DNA of 64,000 bases from Perkinsus olseni (Eukaryota > Perkinsozoa > Perkinsida > Perkinsidae): NCBI GenBank assembly GCA_013115135.1, contig JABANP010000173.1, positions 33,795 through 97,794 on the forward strand, written 5' to 3'. Made by a program: the position numbers and the translations under genes. The notes under the pieces were generated by a model. It did not search any database and was not told the DNA's origin. It saw nothing but the letters and a program-made list of their open reading frames with translations. Shown piece after piece: positions 25,335-35,040 of the stretch (position 1 is its first letter; each line of letters opens with the position of its first letter).

Positions 25335-26096
25335 ACCCATTTCCGATAACTATCTCCCCGGTAATGTAGTTCAGGGGAAGTTGTCTATGTGTTGGTCGAA
25401 CTCCAATTGTCGAAGGGTATATGAGTCGTATAACATGACAGACGACCGATCAACCTCTTATACCAACTTAATCTAATCATCAGGTCCTAGTACCGATCAG
25501 CCTTCCTAAATCCCCGATTTGGTGTACGTTTGCAGATGTCTTGAATGCGGCAATGGTAATCACGTAGTGTAAGAGAAACCGCCCGGAATACTCCCGCGAT
25601 GGCCAAATGGCCGACTGATTGCCCTCCTCGTGAATTCTTTATCTCGAATTCACAACGACAGAATTGCCCCCTCCCCGATCGTACATTGCGAATCTAATCT
25701 CCGTACTCATTCCCGTCCTACACTGAAAGAAGGGATAGCGCGTGCCACACATGGTCGAAGAAGATTCAGACCTTATGTAGCCCGAGTCTCAAATCAATTG
25801 AATTATTTGGATCCCGAATAGAAAACACAGCTGCAAATTCAACCCGAACCGAGCACTGCAGCTCCTGGTGGTTTATCACAGAGCGCAAGTTGTAGTGGAT
25901 CATTCTTATATACCAACATAACGGGAAGCATGGGCGTGAGGGCTGCCCCAATAGAGCAATCGCAGAAACAGTGCTGAGAGGGACAACAACATTCATACAT
26001 TGTTAAAATGCCTACGACCAGGTCGGTCCCATCGACGTCCTTCGTTTAGGGATGCTAGTCGTACTTTGGGGCGGATTACAATAAGTGTGAGCCTAT
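25335..26096. other. Breakpoint spacer between copy C and the retrotransposon
   Basis: Sequence changes abruptly at 25335 from copy C homology to unrelated DNA running to the left LTR. I see no ORF with recognisable features and no repeat shared with the rest of the window. The retrotransposon is 762 bp from the breakpoint and has its own clean target duplication, so its insertion did not cause the truncation directly. Confidence 0.6.
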
Positions 26097-26246
26097 TGTA
26101 AAGGGGACAATTATTGTGTACCACTAAGATCTGCTCTATCGATCATTCAGCGTAGCGTAGCTATGCAACACTATTGATCCGTCTAGGATTAGATAAGTAT
26201 ATCACTTCCTATCATACTATCAAGGTTGAGTTGGCACCAATCTACA
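26097..26246 (+). repeat. 5' LTR
   Basis: A 150-bp repeat starting TGTAAAGGGGACAATTATTG and ending CCAATCTACA, matched by 30848-30997. Short for an LTR; presumably it carries the promoter and RNA start, though I see no clear TATA box. Confidence 0.95.
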
Positions 26247-26247
26247 G

Positions 26248-26264
26248 TGGTGCCCAGACCCAGG
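26248..26264 (+). other. Primer-binding site
   Basis: TGGTGCCCAGACCCAGG starts two bases after the 5' LTR. The leading TGG complements a tRNA 3' CCA end, the usual arrangement for tRNA-primed minus-strand synthesis. The tRNA is not identified. Confidence 0.75.
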
Positions 26265-26295
26265 ACTAACAACAACATCGACATCATCTTTCTTA

Positions 26296-27318
26296 ATGAC
26301 AGCTGACTCTACAACGACTCAATCGGTTCCAGGTGGTCATACTAGTCTTCCCCCGCCTTTCGGAGGAGTCCCTTCCGAATCCATAGTGGAGTTTTTAACT
26401 CGTTATGGTCTCTGTGCAAAAGCCAACGGCTGGGATGAGCAAAAGGCTTGCTATAAGCTTTCTACTTGTCTCATTGGTCGCGCTTTGCAGGTTTATCTTT
26501 CTCTGGATCCTATGATTCAGTCCTCTTACAACGCCGTCAGAGTCGCTCTTCTTTGTCGACTCATCACTCCTCCCTATCAGGCAGCGGCTTCCTTACGTGA
26601 TCGAGTACTCCAACCTGGTGAGTCTGTCGACACCCTCCTCTACGAGCTTAACAAGTTGTACTTCGAAGCCCATTTCGTCGCCCCAAACCTGGCCTTAGCT
26701 CCGGATAAGTTCCCTATCTTTGACGACCTTATCAAAAGCGACACTTCTGATAGCTACCATCGCGATATGATTTTGAAGGTATTGGATGCTCTACCCCCTG
26801 AGATATCTTCACGCCTACGGGTTATGCAGTTTACCAAGGTGGATGACTTGGCCTATCAGGCACGGATTGAGCTCGCTACTCAGTCCTACGACTCTACAAG
26901 GACTTCAACTACAACGACTCCCGATACTACACCTACGGTCTCTACTATCTCTCTCAGCGACGAGCAGCAAGAAGTTGAGGAACTTCGAGGACAAGTTGCA
27001 GCCCTTACTGAAGCCGTCTATGCTGGCCGCGGTCCAAATCGACGACAATATGGTTTCAACGGCCGTAATGGCAAGAACGGCAAGGGGCAAGGTGGCAAGG
27101 GCTCGTCGAGCAAGAGATGGTGTATCTATCATAAAACTGACAGTCACTGGACCTCCGAGTGCAAGGCTATTGCGAGATTGGCTCGGGAGCGCAATGGTGA
27201 TAATGGTAACATCTCTAATATATCCACTGGTAACTACCCAAACGGGGAAGGGACGTCGGTATCTACCGGTCCGTCGTCCTCACAAGTACCTTCGTTGGAT
27301 CAAGAAGATTCACAGTAA
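26296..27318 (+). CDS. gag: Retrotransposon Gag
   Basis: A 340-residue structural protein predicted to form the retrotransposon particle. It starts at the first ATG after the primer-binding site. Residues about 25-200 resemble the capsid region of retrotransposon Gag proteins, including a spaced GESVDTLLYELNKLY segment. A Gly/Lys/Arg-rich basic stretch (about 250-275) precedes a zinc-knuckle-like motif with spacing C-x2-H-x4-H-x4-C (WCIYHKTDSHWTSEC) in place of the usual CCHC. The tail is Ser/Thr/Gly-rich and overlaps the protease frame. Family membership rests on context and motif. Confidence 0.9.
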   Translation: MTADSTTTQSVPGGHTSLPPPFGGVPSESIVEFLTRYGLCAKANGWDEQKACYKLSTCLIGRALQVYLSLDPMIQSSYNAVRVALLCRLITPPYQAAASLRDRVLQPGESVDTLLYELNKLYFEAHFVAPNLALAPDKFPIFDDLIKSDTSDSYHRDMILKVLDALPPEISSRLRVMQFTKVDDLAYQARIELATQSYDSTRTSTTTTPDTTPTVSTISLSDEQQEVEELRGQVAALTEAVYAGRGPNRRQYGFNGRNGKNGKGQGGKGSSSKRWCIYHKTDSHWTSECKAIARLARERNGDNGNISNISTGNYPNGEGTSVSTGPSSSQVPSLDQEDSQ

Positions 27319-27986
27319 ATCCGGTATCTTGTCGAGCTCTTGTCGATACTGGTGCGTCAGCATCGTTCATTGACCAGAAGTTCATCTCTACTCTTGGACT
27401 CGACAAATATATTCAAAGACTATCGAAGTCTCTACAGTTCTCTACTGCTCGGTCTACTCTCTATGTACATTTCAAAATCGGTCTACAACTTCATCTTGAG
27501 GATAATCCATCCCAGCAATTCACTCACTCCTTCTATATTGCCGCCTTAGGTAATCTTCCTTCATGTATACTTGGTCACGACTTCCTCTCCAAATACTCTG
27601 CTAAACTAGAGTTAGGTCATCATCATCCACAAGGAGGGCATCTTACATTTGCAGCCTCGTCTCGTATTCAGGACACTCCCAGTCCATCTCATTCTACGGC
27701 TACCCCATCATCGGCTCAAGTTGACTCACAACCACTTTCAGAAAAAGCCCAAAAACTACTATGCCCTTGGCGACCTCTACGAGCCTGCTCCGGCACCGGT
27801 TATCAGTTCCGAGTGCGTCCACTACGACCAGATGAGGTCAAGGATACTCCAGAACAAGAAGTCACATGCGAAATTCGGTGGCTTAGAAGCGACCATCGTG
27901 TACAAGTTCAAAATCCGGCTGACTATTCGCAGAATCTTCTGTCTTTATTATCGGACGAGGAAAGGGCTCTCTACTGGTGGAAATAA
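27234..27986 (+). CDS. pro: Retrotransposon aspartic protease (frameshift product)
   Basis: Open frame of about 250 codons with no needed ATG, read by -1 shift from gag. The protease catalytic motif LVDTGAS (about 27342-27362) is followed after about 75 residues by LGHDFLS, the usual second landmark of retropepsins. The C-terminal part is a hydrophilic linker ending at TAA 27984-27986. The frame overlaps gag by 85 nt and the pol frame by about 60 nt. It processes Gag and Gag-Pro-Pol in related elements. Confidence 0.85.
   Translation, partial: LPKRGRDVGIYRSVVLTSTFVGSRRFTVNPVSCRALVDTGASASFIDQKFISTLGLDKYIQRLSKSLQFSTARSTLYVHFKIGLQLHLEDNPSQQFTHSFYIAALGNLPSCILGHDFLSKYSAKLELGHHHPQGGHLTFAASSRIQDTPSPSHSTATPSSAQVDSQPLSEKAQKLLCPWRPLRACSGTGYQFRVRPLRPDEVKDTPEQEVTCEIRWLRSDHRVQVQNPADYSQNLLSLLSDEERALYWWK
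27237..27280 (+). promoter_or_regulatory. Programmed -1 ribosomal frameshift signal, gag to pro
   Basis: The heptamer C CCA AAC (27237-27243) sits in the gag frame with the X XXY YYZ phasing of a canonical -1 slippery site. The protease frame opens at 27234, immediately after its last stop (27231-27233), so the heptamer is at the start of the overlap. Seven bases downstream, GGACG (27251-27255) can pair with CGTCC (27275-27279), enclosing an inner CGG/CCG pairing. Spacing and order match known -1 signals; function is inferred. Confidence 0.7.
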
Positions 27987-30829
27987 GCTCGTATCAGTCC
28001 AAGGGATGGTGGAAAGAGGTCTCTCCAGCAGACCTACCTCAAGGAGCCCCAACTGCTGTATGTTTTCCTATTCGTCAACCCGGCCATAGTACGCCGGTGA
28101 GACCGGTGATAGATCTACGATCCTTTAATAATGCTCTTGGTATACCTTCGAGTTACTCCGGTCCCAGCACTGCTGAAGTGCTTGGTTCTCTGCGCTCTCA
28201 TTTCAGTGTCGGTGATGAACTGATGGTGTTGGATCTATCAAAATGTTACTATCGTTTCAGAACGGTAGACCCATTCTATGTAAGGACGGGTAATAAAATT
28301 TTCCAATGTCGGAGAATGCTGTTTGGTATCAATTGCGGCCCGGGGGCATTGCAGGAAGCAACCCATCACTTTGATGAAGTACTTCTGAAATGTTCTTCGC
28401 GTTCTGCATTGAAATACCATGCTTGGTACTATGATGATCTCTCTCTGGTAGGTCAACATCTCTCTCAACATGCTGAATATATCTCATCGTTCGCTCGAGT
28501 CTTAGGATGGGACTTTCCCTCTTCTAAGCGTTCTCTTCTTCATCATGATCACGGCCCTACCTCTTGGGTGCAGCATCTCGGTTATCTTATTCGTCTGGGA
28601 GAGGATGGTAATCTTGAGTACCGATGTCAAGTAAAACCTCTACCAGAAGTCGACAGTGACCATATTACGAAACGTATTGCCTACTCTATCGCTGGTCACT
28701 TCACGGACTTACTGAAACTCCATCCCGAGTGCAGGAGCCTCTGTGATGCTATTCGCTCTTATGCTGGAAAATTGGAAAAATGGGATGCTGTTATCACGGA
28801 CTCGTCTGTTCGTTCCTACTTATTATCTCTCATCGATGCCCTGAAGGCCTTCTTGCCCAAGAGCTCTTGTATTCATACTGCTTCCTTCAACAGTACCAGA
28901 GCAAGGTTATTTTCAGATGCATCGGCAACAGCTTCCGGCTACTCTATCTTGGTTGGTGAAGTCCCTCTGGAAGAAGTCTCCCGAACCTGGTCACAGAGAG
29001 AGTCTACCTGGCATATTAATAGGAAGGAGGCGAGGAGTCTCGCCGAGGCTCTCAGCGCCCTGGTAACATGGCATGAAGAACGACGACTTTCTATTTCTAC
29101 TATCGAGGCCTATGTTGATAGTAGCACGGTATATCGGTGGTGTAAAGGTTCTCCATTAACTATCAAGACCAAAACCGTTGAACGCCAAGCTATTAATCGG
29201 CTGCTCAATGCTATACGAGAGCACGTCGAATATTTTGCTGAGAATGGTGTCAAGTTCCAACTGAAGCTTATCACTAGTGAGGAGAACACCAGAGCTGACT
29301 ATCTCAGCAGACAAGCTTGGATTCCCCTCTCTCCCTCTCCAACAAGCCCACCGGTTCTACAACTTTTGGGTGCTATATCGGCACCGCCGCAATCTACTTC
29401 TATTCCAACTTGCAACTACCAGAATGACCCAGATCTACAAGCCCTTTTCCAGTCAGTTCGTGACCATCGACCTCTGTCTTCCGCCATTTCTCCTCAGTAC
29501 CGACGCTGTTACAAGCAGCTCTCTGTTCAGAACAACGCCTTATACCGGTCCTATATTCCTCTCGATGTTGGACATCTGGTGACGGTCTCCATCCCGGCGA
29601 CAAAAGTACGAGGTCGACTAATTGCTGACATTCATAAGGAGTTCAACCATGCGGGTGTTCCCAAGATTCGAGAAGAACTGTCAAAGCACTACTACTGGCC
29701 CGGCATGGATCGTGACATTGCTACCTATATCTCTACTTGTGAAATCTGCTTGCAAGTGAAGCCCAACACTGGCAAGTCCTATAAGCACACTGGTTCTCTC
29801 ACGAAGTCCCTTGCTAAGCCTATGGAACGTCTCTACTTTGACGTTACTCATCCTCATCCTCTTCTCGGACCGGTGCTTACCATTATCGATGGTTTTTCAC
29901 GCTATGCCTTTGCTTTCGAACTCGTTTCGGGCGAGAACACCAACAGTGTTATCAAGGTCTTCACCTTCTACTTTTCTTTATATCCTCTACCACAAGAAGT
30001 TTACTGCGATAATTCTGCAGTATTTAAATCTGATCGACTACAACGATATTTCGCTGAAAGAAATGTCAGATTAAGGTATTCTATACCTAATCAACCGGAG
30101 ACTAATGGAGTTGTTGAGAGATTCCATCGACTACTACGCCAATCTATCCTTTGTTTACAATTGCAGTATCAACAGCATCATTCACAGCAAGTTAATCATC
30201 GTCTAGTGGTATCATGGTTGGCGCGGGCAGTCCACGTTCACAACTCTATATCCCATTCGGTCAGTCATCGCAGTCCCGCTTCTCTTTTCTTCGGCAATTC
30301 GTTGGTATGGAATTCGGTAAACGAAGCCAAGCAGAAGGATGCCTTCAACAACGAGGACAACAACAGGTTACCTTTCTCCGTTGGTGATCTAGTGCTCAAG
30401 AAGGTCAAGTACTCTGCCTTTCCACAAACAACTCCACTCTTTGGAGCCAAGCGTTTCGTGGTATCGAAGATCTTCTCTCCATCACGGATAGAGATCACAT
30501 CCCTCGACGCGAACAACGAAGCTAAGGTTGTTCATCCGTCTCAAGTTCGTCTACTCCCCCCAAGTGCAGATATAGATGACGATGATACGATAGCAAGGAA
30601 GAAGACCACTATTAAGGGCTGTAATACTATTGATGTTCCTTGTTATCAGTGTGATCTCAATGATGATGCTATATCTGACCATCAATCATCTTCTAGTTCG
30701 GACTCTTCTATGGCTGAGAGTATGAGCTTTACTAGTCTCGATAGTATAGAAGATGAACCCCCTATTCTCCGTCGTTCGTCCCGTATTCCAAAGCCAGTCG
30801 TTAGATTAGATCCGTCTAATTATCCCTGA
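27923..30829 (+). CDS. pol: Retrotransposon Pol: reverse transcriptase, RNase H, integrase
   Basis: About 968 codons, open from 27923 (after TGA 27920-27922) to TGA 30827-30829, one frame behind pro. Reverse transcriptase motifs: VIDLRSFN, VLDLSKCYY, LFGINCGPG and catalytic WYYDDLSLVG. RNase H follows: RLFSDASATASGYS, then a Glu-bearing helix and YVDSSTV. Integrase has an HHCC zinc region (FNHAG, ending CEICLQVK), then a catalytic core with Asp in YFDVTHPH, Asp in YCDNSA and Glu in NGVVERF; the last two are separated by 35 residues (DD35E). The C terminus has FSVGDLVLKK, a beta-rich tail of the GPY/F kind, then an acidic Ser-rich tail. No strict slippery heptamer is visible in the pro/pol overlap. 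Confidence 0.93.
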   Translation, partial: LFAESSVFIIGRGKGSLLVEISSYQSKGWWKEVSPADLPQGAPTAVCFPIRQPGHSTPVRPVIDLRSFNNALGIPSSYSGPSTAEVLGSLRSHFSVGDELMVLDLSKCYYRFRTVDPFYVRTGNKIFQCRRMLFGINCGPGALQEATHHFDEVLLKCSSRSALKYHAWYYDDLSLVGQHLSQHAEYISSFARVLGWDFPSSKRSLLHHDHGPTSWVQHLGYLIRLGEDGNLEYRCQVKPLPEVDSDHITKRIAYSIAGHFTDLLKLHPECRSLCDAIRSYAGKLEKWDAVITDSSVRSYLLSLIDALKAFLPKSSCIHTASFNSTRARLFSDASATASGYSILVGEVPLEEVSRTWSQRESTWHINRKEARSLAEALSALVTWHEERRLSISTIEAYVDSSTVYRWCKGSPLTIKTKTVERQAINRLLNAIREHVEYFAENGVKFQLKLITSEENTRADYLSRQAWIPLSPSPTSPPVLQLLGAISAPPQSTSIPTCNYQNDPDLQALFQSVRDHRPLSSAISPQYRRCYKQLSVQNNALYRSYIPLDVGHLVTVSIPATKVRGRLIADIHKEFNHAGVPKIREELSKHYYWPGMDRDIATYISTCEICLQVKPNTGKSYKHTGSLTKSLAKPMERLYFDVTHPHPLLGPVLTIIDGFSRYAFAFELVSGENTNSVIKVFTFYFSLYPLPQEVYCDNSAVFKSDRLQRYFAERNVRLRYSIPNQPETNGVVERFHRLLRQSILCLQLQYQQHHSQQVNHRLVVSWLARAVHVHNSISHSVSHRSPASLFFGNSLVWNSVNEAKQKDAFNNEDNNRLPFSVGDLVLKKVKYSAFPQTTPLFGAKRFVVSKIFSPSRIEITSLDANNEAKVVHPSQVRLLPPSADIDDDDTIARKKTTIKGCNTIDVPCYQCDLNDDAISDHQSSSSSDSSMAESMSFTSLDSIEDEPPILRRSSRIPKPVVRLDPSNYP

Positions 30830-30835
30830 CTTTTT

Positions 30836-30845
30836 GAGAGGGGGG
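30836..30845 (+). other. Polypurine tract
   Basis: GAGAGGGGGG ends two bases before the 3' LTR, the normal place for the plus-strand primer of an LTR retrotransposon. Confidence 0.75.
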
Positions 30846-30847
30846 CA

Positions 30848-30997
30848 TGTAAAGGGGACAATTATTGTGTACCACTAAGATCTGCTCTATCGATCATTCA
30901 GCGTAGCGTAGCTATGCAACACTATTGATCCGTCTAGGATTAGATAAGTATATCACTTCCTATCATACTATCAAGGTTGAGTTGGCACCAATCTACA
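30848..30997 (+). repeat. 3' LTR
   Basis: A 150-bp copy of 26097-26246 with no difference seen by eye. It is followed by CTAT (30998-31001), the right-hand target duplication. Confidence 0.95.
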
Positions 30998-31048
30998 CTA
31001 TGTTCCGCGGCGGAACTTCCGCCGTCGCGAACTTCAACGAAAAAAAAC

Positions 31049-31513
31049 TTACGATGGCATAGAAGGCTGCGGATTTGGGGAACGAGAGCGGAGCTGCATC
31101 TGAGCCGCGGAATAGCTGCGCGGGTGAGCAGTGAGGACCAGCTGAGTCTTTGAATCCTTGGGTGCTGGAGATGGAGCCCATGTGGTGCATGTTTCGGTAG
31201 CTGGACACATCCCCGCAATGAAGAGTGGATTCCGCCACGAGCGACAAGATGGTTTGGCCTGCTTCCTCTGTTGGTTGAGGCCGCCACGGCCTGAAGCTGC
31301 TAGCACATCGACATCAAGTGTAACTAAGCCGGCGACGGCATTGAACAGTCCAAGCTGGATTTCAAAGCGTGACACACAGGAAAATCGCTCCACAGTAGAA
31401 TTTTCCAACTCGCATGAGGGTCTACTCGCCAGCTCCGCTGGCGAATCGATAGCAACAAGCATCGACAAGCTCGGGAGCATCGATATCGACTGAAACAAGG
31501 GGTCAGGCAGCAC
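31049..31513 (-). CDS. Hypothetical ORF next to the retrotransposon
   Basis: 154-codon minus-strand ORF ending 52 bp from the 3' LTR. It has an amphipathic N terminus and a Cys/Pro/Arg-rich second half. I recognise no domain, and the reverse strand is also open, so coding status is doubtful. If real, the retrotransposon inserted just downstream of it. Confidence 0.25.
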   Translation of the reverse strand: MLPDPLFQSISMLPSLSMLVAIDSPAELASRPSCELENSTVERFSCVSRFEIQLGLFNAVAGLVTLDVDVLAASGRGGLNQQRKQAKPSCRSWRNPLFIAGMCPATETCTTWAPSPAPKDSKTQLVLTAHPRSYSAAQMQLRSRSPNPQPSMPS

Positions 31514-33526
31514 GCCACGATGTACAGTTTGCGTTAGAGAATCAGAGTTTGAGATAACACCTTTGGTTTGCGATAGAGGATTTTTGCCTCATGATTTCCT
31601 TTTCGTTGATTCCCTGTGGGCAGCTTCGAGCTGAAGAGCGATAATTCTGTCTGTGGGCAGGTGTACTACACCCGAGTTATGCAGGTAAATGAGTGACAGA
31701 TGCAGATTCGAAGTTGGAACTAATGAAGTGGGATGACGCCTGCCGCGTGAGTTGAGCATATCCAGATGAATAACAGCAGGATTTGAATTTTCCAGACACG
31801 AATTTTTGAGTTGATTGTAGGGCGAGGCGTAGAAAACGAGCCGAGTTGTCAACACCCGGACTCGTCGTTAAGTGCGTCAAGGCCGGAGGCGCATCTGAAT
31901 CTCTCTGAGAAATGTTATATGTATGTACACATCACCCCAAATTCGAGCCCTCGACCTTTCTCAAGTAAGTGCACCACCTTAACTACTGCACTATACTACC
32001 TGCTGATGCTTTTGATTGGCATTTTGTGGCGCCCGCAGTGGGCGGTCTCCTGCAAGCCATCGTGATTTCACATTTCGCAGAGCTACACTCCTGGGGTTAG
32101 AACCTCCAATCGGTATCTTTATGACCAATCACCGTATCCACGAGACCGAAATTCCGCCTAGAGCAGTAGTCTTTATAAGCGGGCTGTGCCGTGAAGTTTT
32201 TACAGACGCGCCTGGGAAAATTACTTTTAATAAAATGTCGAGCACTCTACCATTTTGTCAACTTCCAGCGGAAGTCTTCCACCACTAGAAATGCTGTGCT
32301 CAAGTGCGCACACTTTCTCGTAGACTTTCTCGAACACTGGCTCTGAGACGGTATTTGACGTGAAACTTAGCGTATAGGCAGCCATACACCGCGAGTGTTT
32401 CCTCGCCTAGACGACCAAAGAGCAGGAACTGGCCAGTTGGTCAGAGATCCCGGCTTGTATGCCAGAGGTCGAGAGATCTATCCTGACGCTTGTTGTTTTC
32501 GTGCGCGATCCGATACAGGAAGCAGATTTACTTTTGGGTTAAAAGACCGAGAGACGGAGTTTCGTGACACCAAGAGATAATGCAATGCACTCTTCATTAC
32601 TTTCACATACTCGGGACATCGTCCCAGATCACCAAATTAAGCGTATCCTCCCTTTCAACTTCACGAGTTGGCATCTCGATCGACCGCAATTTTAAGATCC
32701 CGATTGGTAGCTCACGAATACAAACGCAACAGATCACGAAGTGGAGACATCGTTCCCAGTGTCATGTAGAGCAACCTTCATTATTCGGACATGGTCAGAT
32801 CCATCGCTACCATCGATGCTGGTCCCTCGGCCTACATAATCAACTTTGCGACGACTCAAGCATACGGAACCCAGTTACGCACCGAAGCACTCGTCGTTAT
32901 CCTCTCGACAGCTGATAGTCCCTCACGGAGTACACGAAGGGCGATCTGCTTATTAGTCATGTGCCTTGCCACAGCGTTTGATGTGAGCATGAGCATAACG
33001 TCGACACCTAAGTGAGCCTCACTTAGTCACATGAACGCTGGGAGAACCTCTGCTGACCTGGGCGTAGTTGGTATCCCTGCACTGCGTTACTTCCGTGATC
33101 TTTACTCAAACACGTGACCTATTACGCATGACAAGCAGGCTCAAAGGCTGGTTCACAACCTCCGTGAGAGCGAGGAATACGGTACTGCCACACGAGGTCG
33201 ATATGATGCCGTCATTTTGGCAGTGTCTTCTACCCCTTACCAGCAGCATGCTCATGCGCAGGGCAGCTCGAAGACCTTACAGCGAAAGCTCCTTCTTCTG
33301 GTGATCCTTTCCGGTACGCGAGCACTGGGCTGGCAGACCCCACATGGCCTACGAACATCCACCTCTCAGAGGAGCTGGAGGTCTCATCAGCCATACCGTA
33401 GAGCAAAAGTACGAGCGTAAGGCTCAAATCTAGAGGAGAAGACTATCGGACAAAGTAAATGCACGTCAACTACTTCCGCAATCCTCTGCGGCAGCCAATG
33501 CTTCCTGAAGTAGATCTTCTGGTGAC
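31514..33526. other. Gene-poor interval
   Basis: Only short overlapping ORFs on both strands. None joins into a convincing exon chain. A short + frame near 32600-32700 reads plausibly as coding, but I could not attach it to neighbours. Confidence 0.4.
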
Positions 33527-35040
33527 TCACGCAAAGAGGTGGCGGGCTCGGAATTGAGTGAACCTAAAGGAGAGGGCGAGGATGCTCAGCTCTCGGTTGG
33601 ACCTCCGTCTGAGTGAGGCTTCTCGGCAGCATCCCTCGATGGAGCTACAAACATGCTCAACTATGTTTGTCCCAATCGGGAGACGCTTGAATTGGCTTCT
33701 CCGATTCCGACCGATGATCTTGCTCATAGCCAACTGAGCATCCAAAGTTTCCGGTACCCCTTCTAGCAGCCCCAGAAGAAGTGTATCATCTCTCGAGGGG
33801 CTCCGACAAACGAACACAGGAGCGCGGTCGGGTGTTGGGCAAGATACCGCGATGCCGAGTCTGAGGTAGCAGTCCTTGGGCTGTCGAGACCGGGCGCCCC
33901 GTCGAGACCTTTGAAGCCACTCATCCGAGTGGTTCAAATCGACCAGCACAAGGCTTGGCTCTTCTCCCACTATGCTGGACGCTCCTGCCTCGCCTGAGAA
34001 GCTTGCTGTAGTTGAGGCCAGGAGATTCTCCGCATTCTCAACCTGCATAGACGTTTGCTCATGAAAGAGGCCCATGTTGTGTACGAAGACGAAGCCTCGC
34101 CTACCAGCCCTACTGACAGCGAGAGCGCTGCTACGAGGAACAAGGTATCTCACCTGCTGCATGAGCATTTGATGGACATCCTGTCCTTCTGTTCCAAGCT
34201 CATCAATGACCCTCGTCGTCAACGACCGGGACCTGGCCTAGAGGGGCCAAGGCGTCGTCCTATGAGAAGGCGGTGAGCCCTCACTCTCTGCGCAAGCTCG
34301 GCGTCTTCGAGTTGCTGTATTCTGTGGCGCGCTGAGCGGACCTCCTTCTCGAGCAACAGACTCCGTGACTTCATATGACGAAGTTCCTCTCGACACGACA
34401 CCTAGGATAACAGTGTCATCGTCAGCCACACGCCCCGAATGCCGAACGCTAGCCACTAATCCTCACCAGCTCCTTCGAGAGCATTTCATTCCGAGCTTTG
34501 AGGTCAGCGATCTGCTTCTGCTGATTTAGAGAAGCCCTCACAGTGGCTGCAACGGACGCTGATTGAGAACGAGCAATATGAGCTTTGGATAAGTTATGGA
34601 TAGCGAAGCATGGCTGATCACAACTTGTGATCCACAAGCTACATGTGACGAACGGTGTGGAAGGTGGAGGATCTTGCATTCCGCGATGGCAGTGGGGCTA
34701 GTCCTGAGAACCCGCACTGCATGAGGGATACCTCGATTGTCGACTCTGGGAGATCGGTTCCTGCTGCTGGACTTGCCGAGCTTTGACGGTGACGGGCCGC
34801 GGCTGTTGCTTTCTGAAACTCGCGAAGGAGCCGCTTGGTTGGCAACGATCGACCTGAAAAACGGCCCAATTCGCTATACCGCAACTTGAACTGCGCGCAG
34901 TCAGCAACGAACTCGGGAAGCCAAATCGAGAATGACCCACCTATCATTCTCTTCTTCGTTGCAATGAGAATCTCGAGAGGATGCCCGTTGAACTGCGGAT
35001 CTAGCGCTGTGTTCGGCCATACGACGTACGCGCCGTGCCT
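33527..35040 (-). CDS. Coiled-coil protein gene, multi-exon (partial model)
   Basis: The best supported join puts an exon ending at 34467 and one starting at 34401 around a 65-nt intron (34402-34466, GTGAGG to CCTAG). Joined, they encode a charged heptad-like helix, from about RASLNQQKQIADLKARNEML into REELRHMKSRSLLLEKE. Upstream, 34650-35020 gives a frame with FNGHPLEILIATKKRM and SFSIWLPEFVADCAQF, probably an earlier exon. Downstream, the 231-codon minus ORF 33527-34222 may hold the C-terminal exons; it is Arg/Ser-rich with no recognised domain. Start and end are not established. A structural or cytoskeletal role is only a guess. Confidence 0.4.

Larger units (their letters stand above)
26097..30997 (+). 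mobile_element. Complete LTR retrotransposon (PR-RT-RH-IN order)
   Basis: A 4901-bp element bounded by 150-bp LTRs that begin TG and end CA, flanked by the direct duplication CTAT (26093-26096 and 30998-31001). Internal order is primer-binding site, gag, protease, reverse transcriptase, RNase H, integrase, polypurine tract. Integrase after RNase H excludes Ty1/copia and fits Ty3/gypsy or BEL/Pao; I cannot separate these by eye. There is no env-like ORF. Gag, pro and pol lie in three frames, each one step back from the last, so expression needs two -1 frameshifts. The LTRs look identical as read and the ORFs are open, suggesting a recent insertion. Confidence 0.95.

Noticed and set aside
26786..27373. 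195-codon + ORF overlapping gag
   Set aside because: It is an alternative frame of gag with Leu/Ser/Arg composition and lacks the protease motif, which is in the third frame.
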